The notes under the pieces are model-generated. The model was not told where the DNA came from, did not search any database, and saw nothing but the letters and a program-made list of their open reading frames with translations. A stretch of 64,000 bases of DNA from Thiothrix caldifontis (lineage in GTDB: Bacteria; Pseudomonadota; Gammaproteobacteria; Thiotrichales; Thiotrichaceae): contig NZ_FNQP01000012.1 of NCBI RefSeq assembly GCF_900107695.1, positions 1 through 64,000 on the forward strand, in the 5' to 3' direction. The translations under genes were made by a program, and so were the position numbers. Below are positions 8,923 through 18,609 of the stretch, piece after piece (the stretch's first letter is position 1; each line of letters starts with the position of its first letter).

Positions 8923-9647
8923 ACTTTCACCGCTAATAAGGAAGCAAAATTAAAACCCTGGAACCACTTGACGGTTTGGGAAAATCCCGCTGCTTGCAAG
9001 CGCTCCACCTGCTGCTCAAACGTATCGGGAATCAGCACATTTTCCAACGCGGAACGTTTCTGGCTAATTTCTAGCTCGCTATACCCATTGGCACGCTTGA
9101 ATTCCAAGTGAATATCCGTCAATAACGCCTGTTCTGACGCATCCGCAAACTGAAGCTTCTCCGACAAAATCAAAACACCGCCCGGCAATAAACCCTCATA
9201 AATTTTACACAACATCAGCAAACGCTCGGCAGGCTTAAGGAATTGCAGCGTAAAATTCAGCACCACCACCGACGCTTTTTCCAAAGAAATTGCCTGAATA
9301 TCCGCACATTCCACCTGAAACTGCCCCATTGGCAAATGCCGTTGTAAGATTTGCTCACAGCGCCGTGTCATCGCCACCGAATTATCCACGCATACAAAGC
9401 GCACCCCATCTGCCCGCACTTGCGATGCCATCGACAAAGTTGCCGCACCCAATGAACAACCGAGATCGTAAATCTGAGTATTGGGTTGAGCGTAACGACG
9501 AGCAATTACCCCCAACAAGCCAATGATCGTCTCGTACCCCGGTACAGAACGGCGAATCATATCAGGAAAAACATCCGCGACCGCTTCATTGAAAGCAAAA
9601 TCAACCACTTGTCCTTGCGGGAGTGCGTAGATGGAATCACGTTGCAT
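8919..9647 (-). CDS. cmoA: Carboxy-S-adenosyl-L-methionine synthase CmoA
   Basis: The 242-residue product begins MQRDSIYALPQ at 9647. An in-frame extension upstream (MGGGGSGSV) lies inside the SDR gene and is not family-like. Motifs are IYDLGCSLGAATLSMA and VVLNFTLQFL, both typical of CmoA. It converts SAM and prephenate to carboxy-SAM for CmoB. The start codon shares a base with the SDR stop (TAATG), so the three genes SDR-cmoA-cmoB are translationally coupled. Confidence 0.94.
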   Translation of the reverse strand: MQRDSIYALPQGQVVDFAFNEAVADVFPDMIRRSVPGYETIIGLLGVIARRYAQPNTQIYDLGCSLGAATLSMASQVRADGVRFVCVDNSVAMTRRCEQILQRHLPMGQFQVECADIQAISLEKASVVVLNFTLQFLKPAERLLMLCKIYEGLLPGGVLILSEKLQFADASEQALLTDIHLEFKRANGYSELEISQKRSALENVLIPDTFEQQVERLQAAGFSQTVKWFQGFNFASLLAVKV

Positions 9648-10438
9648 TACGCTGCCACTGCCTCCCCCGCCCAACGTGCCTCACCCGGCTGACGCGCAAA
9701 CACCACATGCTCACCCGTGCGTTTGCCCGCATCAGCGCCAAGAAAGTACAGGTAAGGCGCAACCAACGCTTCAGGACGCGCCACACTCTGGGGATTTTCA
9801 CCGGGGAAATTCAGGGTACGCATACTGGTACGTGCAGGCCCCGTATCCACCGTATTCACTCGGATAAAATGCGCAGGGTCATCATATTCCGCCGCTAAAA
9901 TATCGCAAAACGCAGTCATTCCGGCTTTTGCCACCCCAAATGCGCCGTAAAACGCTTTATTCGACGTATGCCCCGCAAACACAATCGCTGGGTCAGCCGC
10001 TGCATTGAGTAACGGCAAACAAGCCTGTGTCAGCAGAAAATTAGCGTGCAAATTTACCATGATCATTTTCGACCACAGTTCTGTATCGTAGTGACTGATC
10101 GGCGTAAATGCCCCCAGCCATGCCGCATTCAGCATCACCCCATCCAAACGCCCTAATTGTTCACGGATATTTTCAGCAAGATCGTAGTAATCTTTGGCGG
10201 TAGCACCTTGCATATCCAGCGGATACAGCGCCGGTTCGGGGTAGCCTGCGTTGACGATTTCGTCGTAGGTTTCCTCCGCGCGACGCACTTCTTTGTCGAG
10301 CATGACGACGGTTGCGCCATATTGTGCACAAGCTTTAGCAATCGCTTTGCCCATGCCTGCGGCAGCACCCGTGACCAAAATCACGCGCTCTTGCAAAGCA
10401 CTCTCAGATGGCACATAAGCCAATAAATCTTGCTGCAT
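9647..10438 (-). CDS. YciK-like short-chain dehydrogenase with altered active site
   Basis: The 263-residue protein has the nucleotide motif VTGAAAGMGKAIA and the overall YciK layout (DGVMLNAAWLG, VNLHANFLLTQACLPLL, RVNTVDTGPARTSM). At the catalytic position YciK has Y-x-x-x-K, while this protein reads GAFGVAKAG, so Phe replaces the catalytic Tyr. The preceding Ser region reads AGHTSN. It may bind NAD(P) without normal dehydrogenase activity. It is the first gene of an operon with cmoA and cmoB. Confidence 0.85.
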   Translation of the reverse strand: MQQDLLAYVPSESALQERVILVTGAAAGMGKAIAKACAQYGATVVMLDKEVRRAEETYDEIVNAGYPEPALYPLDMQGATAKDYYDLAENIREQLGRLDGVMLNAAWLGAFTPISHYDTELWSKMIMVNLHANFLLTQACLPLLNAAADPAIVFAGHTSNKAFYGAFGVAKAGMTAFCDILAAEYDDPAHFIRVNTVDTGPARTSMRTLNFPGENPQSVARPEALVAPYLYFLGADAGKRTGEHVVFARQPGEARWAGEAVAA

Positions 10439-10520
10439 TCCTGTCTCCGCTTGGGGTCAACCTCAAAAGAAAGCGAGTTTAACGCTTATCGAAGCGGGGG
10501 TGTAGGGCACAGGTCAAGTT

Positions 10521-11492
10521 TTAAGGCGACAACACCGCGTACACCAACCAACCGGTATACCCCACGTACATACTGAGTAATAGAATACCTTCCCAATGTG
10601 TTAGATGCCCCGGCTTTCTGAAACCGTAAGCCATAATGAATAGACCCACAGTGACTGCTAACATAAGCGGGAAATCACGGGTCAACACCTCATCGGCAAC
10701 AGCAATGGGGGAAATTGCCCCAGCGATCCCAACCACCGCCAAGGTGTTAAACAAGTTCGAGCCAACAATATTGCCCAATGCCAAATCGGATTCACCTTTA
10801 CGAGCCGCCGCAATCGAGGAAGCTAACTCCGGCAACGAAGTACCCAGCGCCACAATTGTCAACCCAATAATCAAATCACTCACCCCCAATGCATTCGCAA
10901 TATCCACAGCACCCCACACGAGAATCCGCGAACTGATGATCAACAGCACCAAACCGACAGCCAACCACATCAGTGCAGTTTTCAACGTCATGGGGTGGCT
11001 TGCCAATTCCTCTTCCACTTCTGCGGATAACGCATCCTGCCGCCCACGCATCGCCGAGTAAATAGACCAACCCATAATCCCAAAAAAAACCACCAGCAGG
11101 ATCACCGCATCCCAATGGCTGATTTCCCCATCCCATAGCAGCAAACCCGACAGCAGCGTCACCGCCAACAAAATCGGCATTTCTTTGCGGACAATATCGG
11201 AATGCACTGCAATGACGGCAATCACTGCCGTTATCCCCAAAATCAACGCGATATTCAATATATTGGAACCATAGGCATTGCCCAATGCCAAGGCTGGATT
11301 GCCCTCCCACGCGGCAAAGGCAGATACGGTCATTTCAGGGGCGGATGTACCAAACCCAATAATAACCATCCCGATCAGAAGGGATGGCATTCCTAAATGT
11401 TTTGCTGTGGCAGCAGCACCTTCGACAAACTTGTCGGCACTCCATACCAATACAGCAAGACCGACAACAATAGCAGCTAGCGACAACAACAT
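10521..11492 (-). CDS. Calcium/sodium antiporter, YrbG type
   Basis: This 323-residue CaCA-family membrane protein has about ten helices. The two alpha repeats are visible as GFGTSAPEMTVSA followed by GNAYGSNILNIAL, and ALGTSLPELASS followed by GNIVGSNLFNTLAV. These acidic and Asn residues form the Ca2+/Na+ site. A charged cytoplasmic loop (RGRQDALSAEVEEEL) separates the halves. It likely exports Ca2+ in exchange for Na+ or K+. The gene is transcribed alone, divergent from the permease at 11600. Confidence 0.9.
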   Translation of the reverse strand: MLLSLAAIVVGLAVLVWSADKFVEGAAATAKHLGMPSLLIGMVIIGFGTSAPEMTVSAFAAWEGNPALALGNAYGSNILNIALILGITAVIAVIAVHSDIVRKEMPILLAVTLLSGLLLWDGEISHWDAVILLVVFFGIMGWSIYSAMRGRQDALSAEVEEELASHPMTLKTALMWLAVGLVLLIISSRILVWGAVDIANALGVSDLIIGLTIVALGTSLPELASSIAAARKGESDLALGNIVGSNLFNTLAVVGIAGAISPIAVADEVLTRDFPLMLAVTVGLFIMAYGFRKPGHLTHWEGILLLSMYVGYTGWLVYAVLSP

Positions 11493-11599
11493 ATTGGTTT
11501 CCTTTACATTCTGACAAGATGTGACGGTTTATGCCATTTTTAGCGATGGTCTGCTAGTATCCCCTACCTCTAACCAGCAAATGTCACGATAATAACCCC

Positions 11600-12670
11600 A
11601 TGCTTAAACTGCTTAATAATTGGTATACCCGACACTTTTCCAACCCCCAAGTCGCCATTTTGGCGATGTTATTATTATTGGGCTTTAGTTTCATTGTTTT
11701 TGCCGGAAAAATACTCGCGCCGCTGTTAGCTGCCGTCATTATTGCCTACCTATTGGATGGCGCGGTGCATTTGTTACGACGTTATAAGCTGCCCCGTTTT
11801 GCCGCAATTCTGCTGGTATTCAGCCTATTTATAGTCATGCTATTATTGATTTTGGTGATACTAGCACCGCTTATGTTCAAACAAGCGACGCAATTTGCTC
11901 TGGAAATTCCGGGCATGATTGCCAGTGGGCAAAGTGTTTTACTGACATTACCTGAAAAATACCCCACCCTTGTTTCAGAACAAGCCATTCTGGAATTACT
12001 CAATAGTCTACGCAATGAGTTGACCCAGTTATCCCGGCATGTGTTGAGTTTCTCCTTATCATCGGTATTCAACCTGATAGCCTTTGTTGTGTATCTGGTT
12101 GTTGTGCCGCTACTCGTATTTTTCTTTCTCAAGGATAAAGATCTGGTACTGAGTTGGTTTTCCACGTTTTTACCGCAGGATCGCGAATTGGTGATTCAGG
12201 TCTGGCGCGAGGTCAACGGTAAAATTGCCGGTTACGTGCGTGGTAAATTTCTGGAAATCCTGATTGTTTGGGCAGTGTCATTTGTGACCTTCCTTGCATT
12301 TGACCTGCGCTATTCGATGCTGTTGTCGTTTTTAGTCGGTATCTCAGTGCTGATCCCCTATGTAGGGGCTGCGGTCGCCACTTTACCAATTGCGGTGGTA
12401 GCCTATTTTCAATGGGGTCTTAATACCGATTTTGCCTATGTCATGATCGCTTACGGTATTATCCAGTTTCTTGATGGTAATCTGCTCGTTCCCTTATTGT
12501 TTGCCGAAATGGTCAATTTACACCCTGCCGCAATTATCACTGCGGTGCTATTTTTTGGCTCAGTCTGGGGGATTTGGGGTGTGTTTTTTGCCATTCCACT
12601 GGCAACACTGATTAATGCCGTCATTAATGCTTGGCCTCGACAACACACCAGCATCTTGCCAAATCAGTAA
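11600..12670 (+). CDS. AI-2E / PerM family permease
   Basis: The 356-residue integral membrane protein has about eight helices, a large soluble middle part (about residues 95-200), and the conserved C-terminal stretch GIIQFLDGNLLVPLLFAEMV followed by HPAAIITAVLFFGSVWGIWG. Members of this family export autoinducer-2 (TqsA) or act as Na+/H+ antiporters in some halophiles. The substrate here cannot be told. The 150 bases downstream, up to the convergent nuclease gene, hold no gene I can support. Confidence 0.85.
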   Translation: MLKLLNNWYTRHFSNPQVAILAMLLLLGFSFIVFAGKILAPLLAAVIIAYLLDGAVHLLRRYKLPRFAAILLVFSLFIVMLLLILVILAPLMFKQATQFALEIPGMIASGQSVLLTLPEKYPTLVSEQAILELLNSLRNELTQLSRHVLSFSLSSVFNLIAFVVYLVVVPLLVFFFLKDKDLVLSWFSTFLPQDRELVIQVWREVNGKIAGYVRGKFLEILIVWAVSFVTFLAFDLRYSMLLSFLVGISVLIPYVGAAVATLPIAVVAYFQWGLNTDFAYVMIAYGIIQFLDGNLLVPLLFAEMVNLHPAAIITAVLFFGSVWGIWGVFFAIPLATLINAVINAWPRQHTSILPNQ

Positions 12671-12820
12671 GCCGAAATAGGCGATACGAAGCCAGCCGGT
12701 TTCAGTGCTAACAACGAACAGCCGAGTTCTGCTGTGATGTTCTCGGCGGCATTGCCAATCTGTCAAGACCCGTAGCTTGAGTCTCTAAACGGCTTAGGGT
12801 TATGCCCTGAAGTCACGCTG

Positions 12821-14218
12821 TTACTTCAGATCAAAGGTTTCACCGTAGCGTGGCAAGCATACCGGAGCAGCCAAGGTATTGCGCAAGTGTTCCGCGAAGA
12901 CCGCTTTGGCAACCGGTTCGCCATGCACCAAAACCACTGGCGGGCGCGGGTCAAATTGCGCATACCAGTGGGTCAGGGCAGCTTGGTCAGCGTGCGCCGA
13001 TAGCCCGCCAATGGTGTGGATTTGTGCAGCAACGCGGATGGTTTCCCCCCACAGGCGGATATGTTTTGCACCATCGACCAATGCCCGCCCCAGTGTGCCA
13101 CGTGCCTGAAAGCCGGAAATGAGGACGTGGCAATCACGCCGCCATACATTATGCTTGAGGTGATGGCGAATGCGCCCACCGTTACACATACCACTTCCGG
13201 CGATAATGATCACGCCACTGTGTATCTGGTTGATACGCATGGACTCTTCGGGCGTGCGGGTAAATGTCAGGTTCGGCAGCAACGGGCTATCGCGGTGTTG
13301 CCGCCACAATTGTGAGGACTCATCATCAAACAGGTCGCAGTTCTGGGCGTAGGCGTGCGTGGCTTCGATAGCCAGTGGGCTGTCGAGGAAAATTTGCCAA
13401 CGCCCCAATCCCCACTCGTCAAAGTATTTGGCAAACAAGTAAAAGATTTCTTGGGTGCGCCCCACTGCAAATGCCGGAATCAGGATATTGCCTTGTTTGG
13501 CAGTCACTTCCCGGAACAGGTTAGCCAACTCTTGGCGGGTAGCGTCCCAATCGCGGTGCAGGCGGTCGCCGTAGGTGCTTTCCAGCAATACCATGTCGGC
13601 TTGTTTGATAATGGCGGGGTCTTGCAGCACTGGCATCCCGGAACGCCCCAAGTCACCGCTGTACACCAGCTTGCGGTCGTGTTTACCGCTGTGTAACCAC
13701 AATTCCACAAGCGCTGAACCGAGAATATGCCCGGCATCCATCAACCTGAGCGCCGCCAGTGGCAGAATCTCCAAGCGTTCGGCATAGTCCAATGTCTGGA
13801 AATGAGGGAACACCGCTTCAGCATCTTGGATGGTGTACAGTGGCTCAATAGGGCGCAAGCCTTTGCGTTCACGCTTGCGGTTTTCCAGCTTGGCATCTTT
13901 TTCATTCAGGTAAGCAGCATCCCGCAACATAATGCGGCACAAATCAGCCGTGGCTTTGTGGGTGTAAATAGCCCCACGAAAACCGTGTTTCACCAGCAAT
14001 GGCAAGCGCCCGGAATGGTCGATATGGGCATGACTGAGGATAACGGCATCAATGCTGGCAGGGTCAAACGGAAACGGGTCACTGTTGCGTGCCTCATCCC
14101 GCCAGGAACCCTGAATCAAACCGCAATCCAACAAGAGTTTGTAGTCACCGACCGTCACTAGGTGGCACGAGCCAGTGACTTCATCAGCCGCGCCAAGAAT
14201 TTGCAGTGTTATTGTCAT
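12821..14218 (-). CDS. Metallo-beta-lactamase / beta-CASP ribonuclease
   Basis: The 465-residue protein carries the zinc motif HAHIDHSG (residues 63-70), later His and Asp ligands in DAGHILGSA and YSGDLGR, the beta-CASP region (ESTYGDRLH, PAFAVGRTQEI), and a C-terminal RMMBL region with GGLSAHADQ and VHGEP. This matches bacterial homologues of CPSF73, which act as endo- or exonucleases on RNA. It is transcribed upstream of the secreted protein at 14247 and in the same direction, so it may share a transcript with it. Confidence 0.87.
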   Translation of the reverse strand: MTITLQILGAADEVTGSCHLVTVGDYKLLLDCGLIQGSWRDEARNSDPFPFDPASIDAVILSHAHIDHSGRLPLLVKHGFRGAIYTHKATADLCRIMLRDAAYLNEKDAKLENRKRERKGLRPIEPLYTIQDAEAVFPHFQTLDYAERLEILPLAALRLMDAGHILGSALVELWLHSGKHDRKLVYSGDLGRSGMPVLQDPAIIKQADMVLLESTYGDRLHRDWDATRQELANLFREVTAKQGNILIPAFAVGRTQEIFYLFAKYFDEWGLGRWQIFLDSPLAIEATHAYAQNCDLFDDESSQLWRQHRDSPLLPNLTFTRTPEESMRINQIHSGVIIIAGSGMCNGGRIRHHLKHNVWRRDCHVLISGFQARGTLGRALVDGAKHIRLWGETIRVAAQIHTIGGLSAHADQAALTHWYAQFDPRPPVVLVHGEPVAKAVFAEHLRNTLAAPVCLPRYGETFDLK

Positions 14219-14246
14219 GTCTTATCCTTTTGAGTCAATGACTTGA

Positions 14247-14699
14247 CTAGAAATCAATATTGACCCCGGTCATAAAAATTACATAAGCATCCTTAGGATC
14301 GGGAACCGGCGTAGCTTGCGCCACCAGATCAACCTTGGGGGTCAGGTGGTAACGGATACCCGCCATTGGTACAGGCATCACCGCAGGCAAGCGTTTGTAA
14401 TTGCTGGATAGGTAAAAGCTGCGGTGCAGGGTAAACTTTTTGCGTTGGTAAAAAATATTGGAATAGCCGAGAACCAGCCCTAAACGTTCTTCGGAATTTT
14501 CCAAAATACCGATGGAATAATAGCTGCGGTCATTGATGGCTTTTTCCAACACCACGCTTTCTAGCCGCCAGCCGTCATTGTCGGAAGGCGAGAAAATATG
14601 GTTCAGGCTGATGACCTTAGTCACAGACCAATCAGCTAAAACTCCCTCTATAGGCAATAACGATAATAGGATAATTGCAATACACAGTTGTTTTAACAT
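14247..14699 (-). CDS. Exported protein, small beta-barrel candidate
   Basis: The 150-residue protein has a signal peptide (about residues 1-22, ending EGVLA). The mature part alternates polar and hydrophobic residues and ends in NIDF, a C-terminal aromatic typical of outer-membrane barrels. The segment PVPMAGIRYHLTPKVDLVAQ resembles the last strands of PagP-like acyltransferases, but no catalytic residues can be assigned. The start overlaps a short upstream frame by seven bases. Confidence 0.6.
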   Translation of the reverse strand: MLKQLCIAIILLSLLPIEGVLADWSVTKVISLNHIFSPSDNDGWRLESVVLEKAINDRSYYSIGILENSEERLGLVLGYSNIFYQRKKFTLHRSFYLSSNYKRLPAVMPVPMAGIRYHLTPKVDLVAQATPVPDPKDAYVIFMTGVNIDF

Positions 14700-14842
14700 C
14701 TACCCTCTCCACCGCTTGTGCTACTTTGAGTATAGTGCAAATAGAAAAAGGCAATCCCTTGATCCTCACCATCGAACGCTACCCATTCCGCTTCAAGATG
14801 ATCAGGCAGCGCTTCTACATCGTCATTTTCTGGGCGTAGCAA
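14693..14842 (-). CDS. Possible small acidic protein
   Basis: Between the ATPase and the exported protein, a minus-strand frame can start at a TTG (14842) and code for about 49 residues including EALPDHLEAEWVAFDGEDQG. Its stop lies seven bases inside the next gene, which would allow coupled translation. There is no convincing ribosome site or ATG, so it may be a remnant. Confidence 0.25.
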   Translation of the reverse strand: MLRPENDDVEALPDHLEAEWVAFDGEDQGIAFFYLHYTQSSTSGGEGRC

Positions 14843-14883
14843 GGCGGCAATTGAATCTACAGCACAGTAGCAGGCTTACGGTT

Positions 14884-17568
14884 TTATCGCCTCAGACGTA
14901 GACGCATCTGCTTCTCCAACTCCACCAAAACAAACAACGCCACGCCGATGCCAACAATCAATAAACCATCACCTAATGCTATCGCTTCGGTAGCAAATAC
15001 GGCTTGTAAGGGCGGCAAATAGGTAATGGCAAATTGTGCCACCGTCACCACGATCACTGCCAGCCACACCATTTTCGTACCCCTTACCGCCTGCCATGTC
15101 AGAGACGTGCCGTACATATTGCGAATAAAAAACAGGTGAAAGATTTCCATGACCACCAAGGTATTCATCACCAAAGTACGCGCCAACGCCAGCGAATAAC
15201 CTTGATCAAGCGCGTAAGCATAAATACCAAACACGCCACACAAAAACAGCGTCGTCACCAACACGATATGCCATAACAACCCACCACTCAGTAATGGCTG
15301 AGCACGCGGGCGGGGCGGGTACTGCATGGTATGCGCCTCGGTCGGTTCAAACGCCAATGCCAACCCTAGGGTAGCCGCCGTAATCATATTGACCCAGAGA
15401 ATTTGCAGCGGCGTAATCGGCAATAACATCCCCAACAATAATGCCAACACAATAACAGCGGCTTCACCTGTACTGGTTGGCAACGTCCAACTGATGACCT
15501 TTTTGATATTGTCATACACCGTGCGGCCTTCACGCACGGCTGCCACAATTGAGGCAAAATTATCATCTGCCAACACCAATTCAGCCGCTTCCTTGGCAGC
15601 CTCACTGCCTTTTTGCCCCATCGCGATCCCGGCATCGGCACGTTTCAGTGCGGGCGCATCGTTTACCCCATCACCAGTCATGGCAACCGTCATGCCGTGT
15701 GCTTGCAAAGCCATGACCAAGCGCAATTTATGTTCAGGTGAGGTGCGGGCAAAAATGTCGGTATTCAACACGACGGCGGCTAAATCGGCATCATCCAGTA
15801 AATCAAGCTCTACACCTGTCAGTACCTTGTCGGTATGCTGCAAACCAATCTGTTTGCCGATGGCAGCAGCAGTGGCTGCGTGGTCGCCGGTAATCATTTT
15901 CACCTGAATACCCGCCCGGTGGCATTCAGCCACAGCACTGGCTGCTTCCGCACGCGGCGGGTCAATCAAACCCACCAGCCCCAGCAAGGTGAGCGTGCCT
16001 TGTACATCGGCGTATTCCAGCACTGTATGGTGTGGTGGCACACGACGGCTTGCCAGTGCCAGCACCCGCTGCCCTTGTGCGGCAATCGTTTCCGCCTGCT
16101 GTTGCCAAACAGCGGCCTCCAGCGCTTGTAACTTGCCCCCAACGACTTGGTATTGACACATACCGATCACGCTTTCCGGTGCGCCTTTCACCAGAATGCA
16201 AGCGTGTTGCGCATGGTCATGGTGCAACGTTGCCATGAACTTGTGGCGGGAATTAAAGGGAATCATATCGGTGCGCGTCCATTCACGCCGTATTTGCGTG
16301 ACATCCAGCCCAGTCTTGGCAGCAAAAGCCAGTAATGCCCCTTCCATCGGGTCACCCTCTACCAGCCAAAGGGCATCCTGATGCTTGAGTTCCGCATCGT
16401 TACACAGCGAGGCGACCAAGCCTAATTCGGATAAAACGGGTAGCTCGGCGGGATCAAACGGCTGACCACGATGACTGAAGGTTCCTTGTGGCGCATACCC
16501 CTCTCCTACCACTTGCAAGGCAGCATCCGCCGTCATCACCCTAGTGACCATCATTTCATTGCGGGTCAATGTACCGGTTTTATCAGAACAAATCACCGAC
16601 ACCGCACCGATAGTCTCAATCGCAGGCAAGCGGCGTACAATCGCATGGCGCGACGCCATGGCTTGCACCCCCACCGCCAAGGTAATGGTCAATACGGCGG
16701 GCAACCCTTCAGGAATCGCCGCCACTGATAAACCCACGACAGCCATGAACAGCTCACTGAAATCTTGATGCTGCACAAAATAGCCAAAGGCAAAAATCAA
16801 GGCCGCCACCGTGAGGATGAAGAGCGTCAGCCATTTCGCAAACACCCCCATCTGTTCGACCAACGGGGTCGTCAAGGTTTCAACACCGGACAGTAACCCG
16901 CTGATGCGCCCAATTTCGGTATTAGCACCAATCGCCACCACCACACCACGTGCTTGCCCACTGGTCACTGACGTACCGCTGAATGCCATATTAGTACGGT
17001 CACCGAGGGCTGCTGCGGCTGCGACTACCGCTACCTGCTTTTCAACGGGCAGCGATTCGCCGGTCAGCAGTGCTTCTTGCACTTGCAAACCGTGTACCTG
17101 CAATAAACGCAAATCGGCTGGCACTTTATCACCCGCTTCCAGTAGTACAATGTCACCGGGAACTAACCTATCACCCGCTACGGTCTGGCGTTTGCCTGCC
17201 CGCAAGACCGACGCATGGGGAGCGAGCATCTCACGAATCGCATCCATCGCCTTTTCTGCCTTACCCTCTTGCAGAAAACCGATAATGGCATTGGCAAATA
17301 CCACCGCAAGGATCACACCAGTATCTACCCAATGCCCCAACAATGCGGTCACAACAGCCGCACCCAGCAATACATAAATCAGGATATTGTGAAATTGCAG
17401 CAGAAACCGCAGCACGACACTGCGTGAAGGTGGTGCAGGCAAACGGTTAGCACCATAAGTATGATGACGTTGTTGAGCAGTCGCTTCATCAAGACCGTTG
17501 CTGCTGCTTTCCAATTTGGCGAGTGCCACGTCGGGCAGTTGGTTGTGCCAAAGTGTTGGGGCTGACAT
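14884..17568 (-). CDS. P2-type cation-transporting ATPase
   Basis: This 894-residue P-type ATPase has the dephosphorylation motif TGES (169-172), the phosphorylation site DKTGTLT with Asp329, the ion-binding PEGLP in helix 4 (residues 286-290), and the hinge TGDGVNDAPALKRADAGIAM. Ten membrane helices and a cation-ATPase N-terminal domain are present. PEGLP and overall length point to a Ca2+- or Na+-pumping P2A/P2-like enzyme; the ion cannot be fixed from sequence. It sits among other Na+/Ca2+ transport genes (the CaCA exchanger and the Mrp operon). Confidence 0.9.
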   Translation of the reverse strand: MSAPTLWHNQLPDVALAKLESSSNGLDEATAQQRHHTYGANRLPAPPSRSVVLRFLLQFHNILIYVLLGAAVVTALLGHWVDTGVILAVVFANAIIGFLQEGKAEKAMDAIREMLAPHASVLRAGKRQTVAGDRLVPGDIVLLEAGDKVPADLRLLQVHGLQVQEALLTGESLPVEKQVAVVAAAAALGDRTNMAFSGTSVTSGQARGVVVAIGANTEIGRISGLLSGVETLTTPLVEQMGVFAKWLTLFILTVAALIFAFGYFVQHQDFSELFMAVVGLSVAAIPEGLPAVLTITLAVGVQAMASRHAIVRRLPAIETIGAVSVICSDKTGTLTRNEMMVTRVMTADAALQVVGEGYAPQGTFSHRGQPFDPAELPVLSELGLVASLCNDAELKHQDALWLVEGDPMEGALLAFAAKTGLDVTQIRREWTRTDMIPFNSRHKFMATLHHDHAQHACILVKGAPESVIGMCQYQVVGGKLQALEAAVWQQQAETIAAQGQRVLALASRRVPPHHTVLEYADVQGTLTLLGLVGLIDPPRAEAASAVAECHRAGIQVKMITGDHAATAAAIGKQIGLQHTDKVLTGVELDLLDDADLAAVVLNTDIFARTSPEHKLRLVMALQAHGMTVAMTGDGVNDAPALKRADAGIAMGQKGSEAAKEAAELVLADDNFASIVAAVREGRTVYDNIKKVISWTLPTSTGEAAVIVLALLLGMLLPITPLQILWVNMITAATLGLALAFEPTEAHTMQYPPRPRAQPLLSGGLLWHIVLVTTLFLCGVFGIYAYALDQGYSLALARTLVMNTLVVMEIFHLFFIRNMYGTSLTWQAVRGTKMVWLAVIVVTVAQFAITYLPPLQAVFATEAIALGDGLLIVGIGVALFVLVELEKQMRLRLRR

Positions 17569-17637
17569 GGGTTAACCTATTTACGATTGCCTAAAACCAC
17601 TTATCGGACATTTTCCTTATCGCGTCGCACTACTAAC

Positions 17638-17643
17638 TATAAT
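17638..17643 (+). promoter_or_regulatory. Candidate -10 element for the Ser/Gly lipoprotein
   Basis: A perfect TATAAT lies 56 bases before the lipoprotein start in the divergent gap. The -35 region is poor. Confidence 0.35.
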
Positions 17644-17699
17644 TTACACAAAACAAAAAACAGAACCCGTTTAACTTTCCAATTAAGCCAATAACTATT

Positions 17700-18554
17700 A
17701 TGAAAAAAATATCATTTGTAAACGTTAGTAATCTTACCCTCGCCTTTCTGTTGATTGCTGGATTCTCCGGTTGCGGTGGTGGAACAGGCGCAAGTTTAGG
17801 GAGCAGTACCACCAACGGGAGTACTTCAGGGGGAAGCACATCAGGCGGTAGCACATCAGGAGGAAGCACTTCAAATGGTACGACCTCCACCAGTTCAGCG
17901 GAAGGGCTTTGGCAAGGTACTACCAGTATGAGCCAAAACGTCACCGGGATTGTATTCGAAAACGGTGAATATTGGTTTTTATACTCCATTCCGGGTAATA
18001 GCAACGCAATCGGTGGTGTGATTCAAGGTAATGCCACTAGCAATGCTGGCAACATCGCCTCCAGCAATGGCAGAGATTTTAATATCACTGAACTCAAACT
18101 ATACGATATTTCCTCTCTACAAGGCACATACACAACCAAGAGCAAACTCAGTGGGGAAATTACTTATACCGATATGCCGAGTTCAATGGTCACGTTTGCT
18201 AGCACTTATAACGCTGACTACGAAAAAACACCCTCGCTGTCTGCACTGACCGGCACTTACGCTGGGGATGCCGCAAGCTCAGAAGGCACAGCAAGTGCTA
18301 TCACCAATATTTCCTCAACCGGTCAAATCATTGGTACTGACGCCTCCGGATGTAAATTCACCGGTACTGCCACTCCCCACAGTCGCGGCAATGTCTATAA
18401 CGTAACCGTCACGTTCAGCAATGAAATTTGTACGAATAGTGGCACTCAAGTATCAGGGGTTGCTTACTTTGACTCATCAACTCAACAGCTTTACAGCGCC
18501 GCACTAAACAGTACCCGTACTGATGGTTTCTTATTTATTGGCACAAAAGAATAA
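17700..18554 (+). CDS. Lipoprotein with Ser/Gly/Thr repeat linker
   Basis: The 284-residue product has a signal peptide and a lipobox-like AGFSGC (Cys about 22). A flexible low-complexity linker follows (GSTSGG repeated three to four times, residues about 38-62). The C-terminal 215 residues are rich in Thr, Ser, Asn and Gly with beta-strand patterns, and contain two halves that each begin with a strand and GTY/GTA turns (SLQGTYTTKS, ALTGTYAGDA). One Cys pair (Cys at DASGCKF and NEICTNS) may form a disulfide. The function is unknown; it is probably a surface-exposed lipoprotein. Confidence 0.7.
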   Translation: MKKISFVNVSNLTLAFLLIAGFSGCGGGTGASLGSSTTNGSTSGGSTSGGSTSGGSTSNGTTSTSSAEGLWQGTTSMSQNVTGIVFENGEYWFLYSIPGNSNAIGGVIQGNATSNAGNIASSNGRDFNITELKLYDISSLQGTYTTKSKLSGEITYTDMPSSMVTFASTYNADYEKTPSLSALTGTYAGDAASSEGTASAITNISSTGQIIGTDASGCKFTGTATPHSRGNVYNVTVTFSNEICTNSGTQVSGVAYFDSSTQQLYSAALNSTRTDGFLFIGTKE

Positions 18555-18568
18555 ACCAACCTAATTAA

Positions 18569-18597
18569 AGCGTTATGCGCACCGTGTGCATAACGCT
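18569..18597. terminator. Strong hairpin between convergent genes
   Basis: AGCGTTATGC and GCATAACGCT form a perfect 10-bp stem that can extend to 13 bp with a 3-base loop. It lies between the ends of the lipoprotein (plus) and the DUF2189 gene (minus) and could end transcription in both directions. Confidence 0.6.
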
Positions 18598-18609
18598 CAA
18601 TGCACGCAT

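Noticed and set aside
12671-12820. Possible small gene or RNA between the permease and the nuclease
   Set aside because: Only short frames and weak stems (such as GGG-TTATG-CCC) are visible; nothing can be supported.
17820-17880. Short direct repeats that could suggest a CRISPR or satellite
   Set aside because: They are 12-15 base units coding for a Gly/Ser/Thr linker in a lipoprotein, with no spacers.
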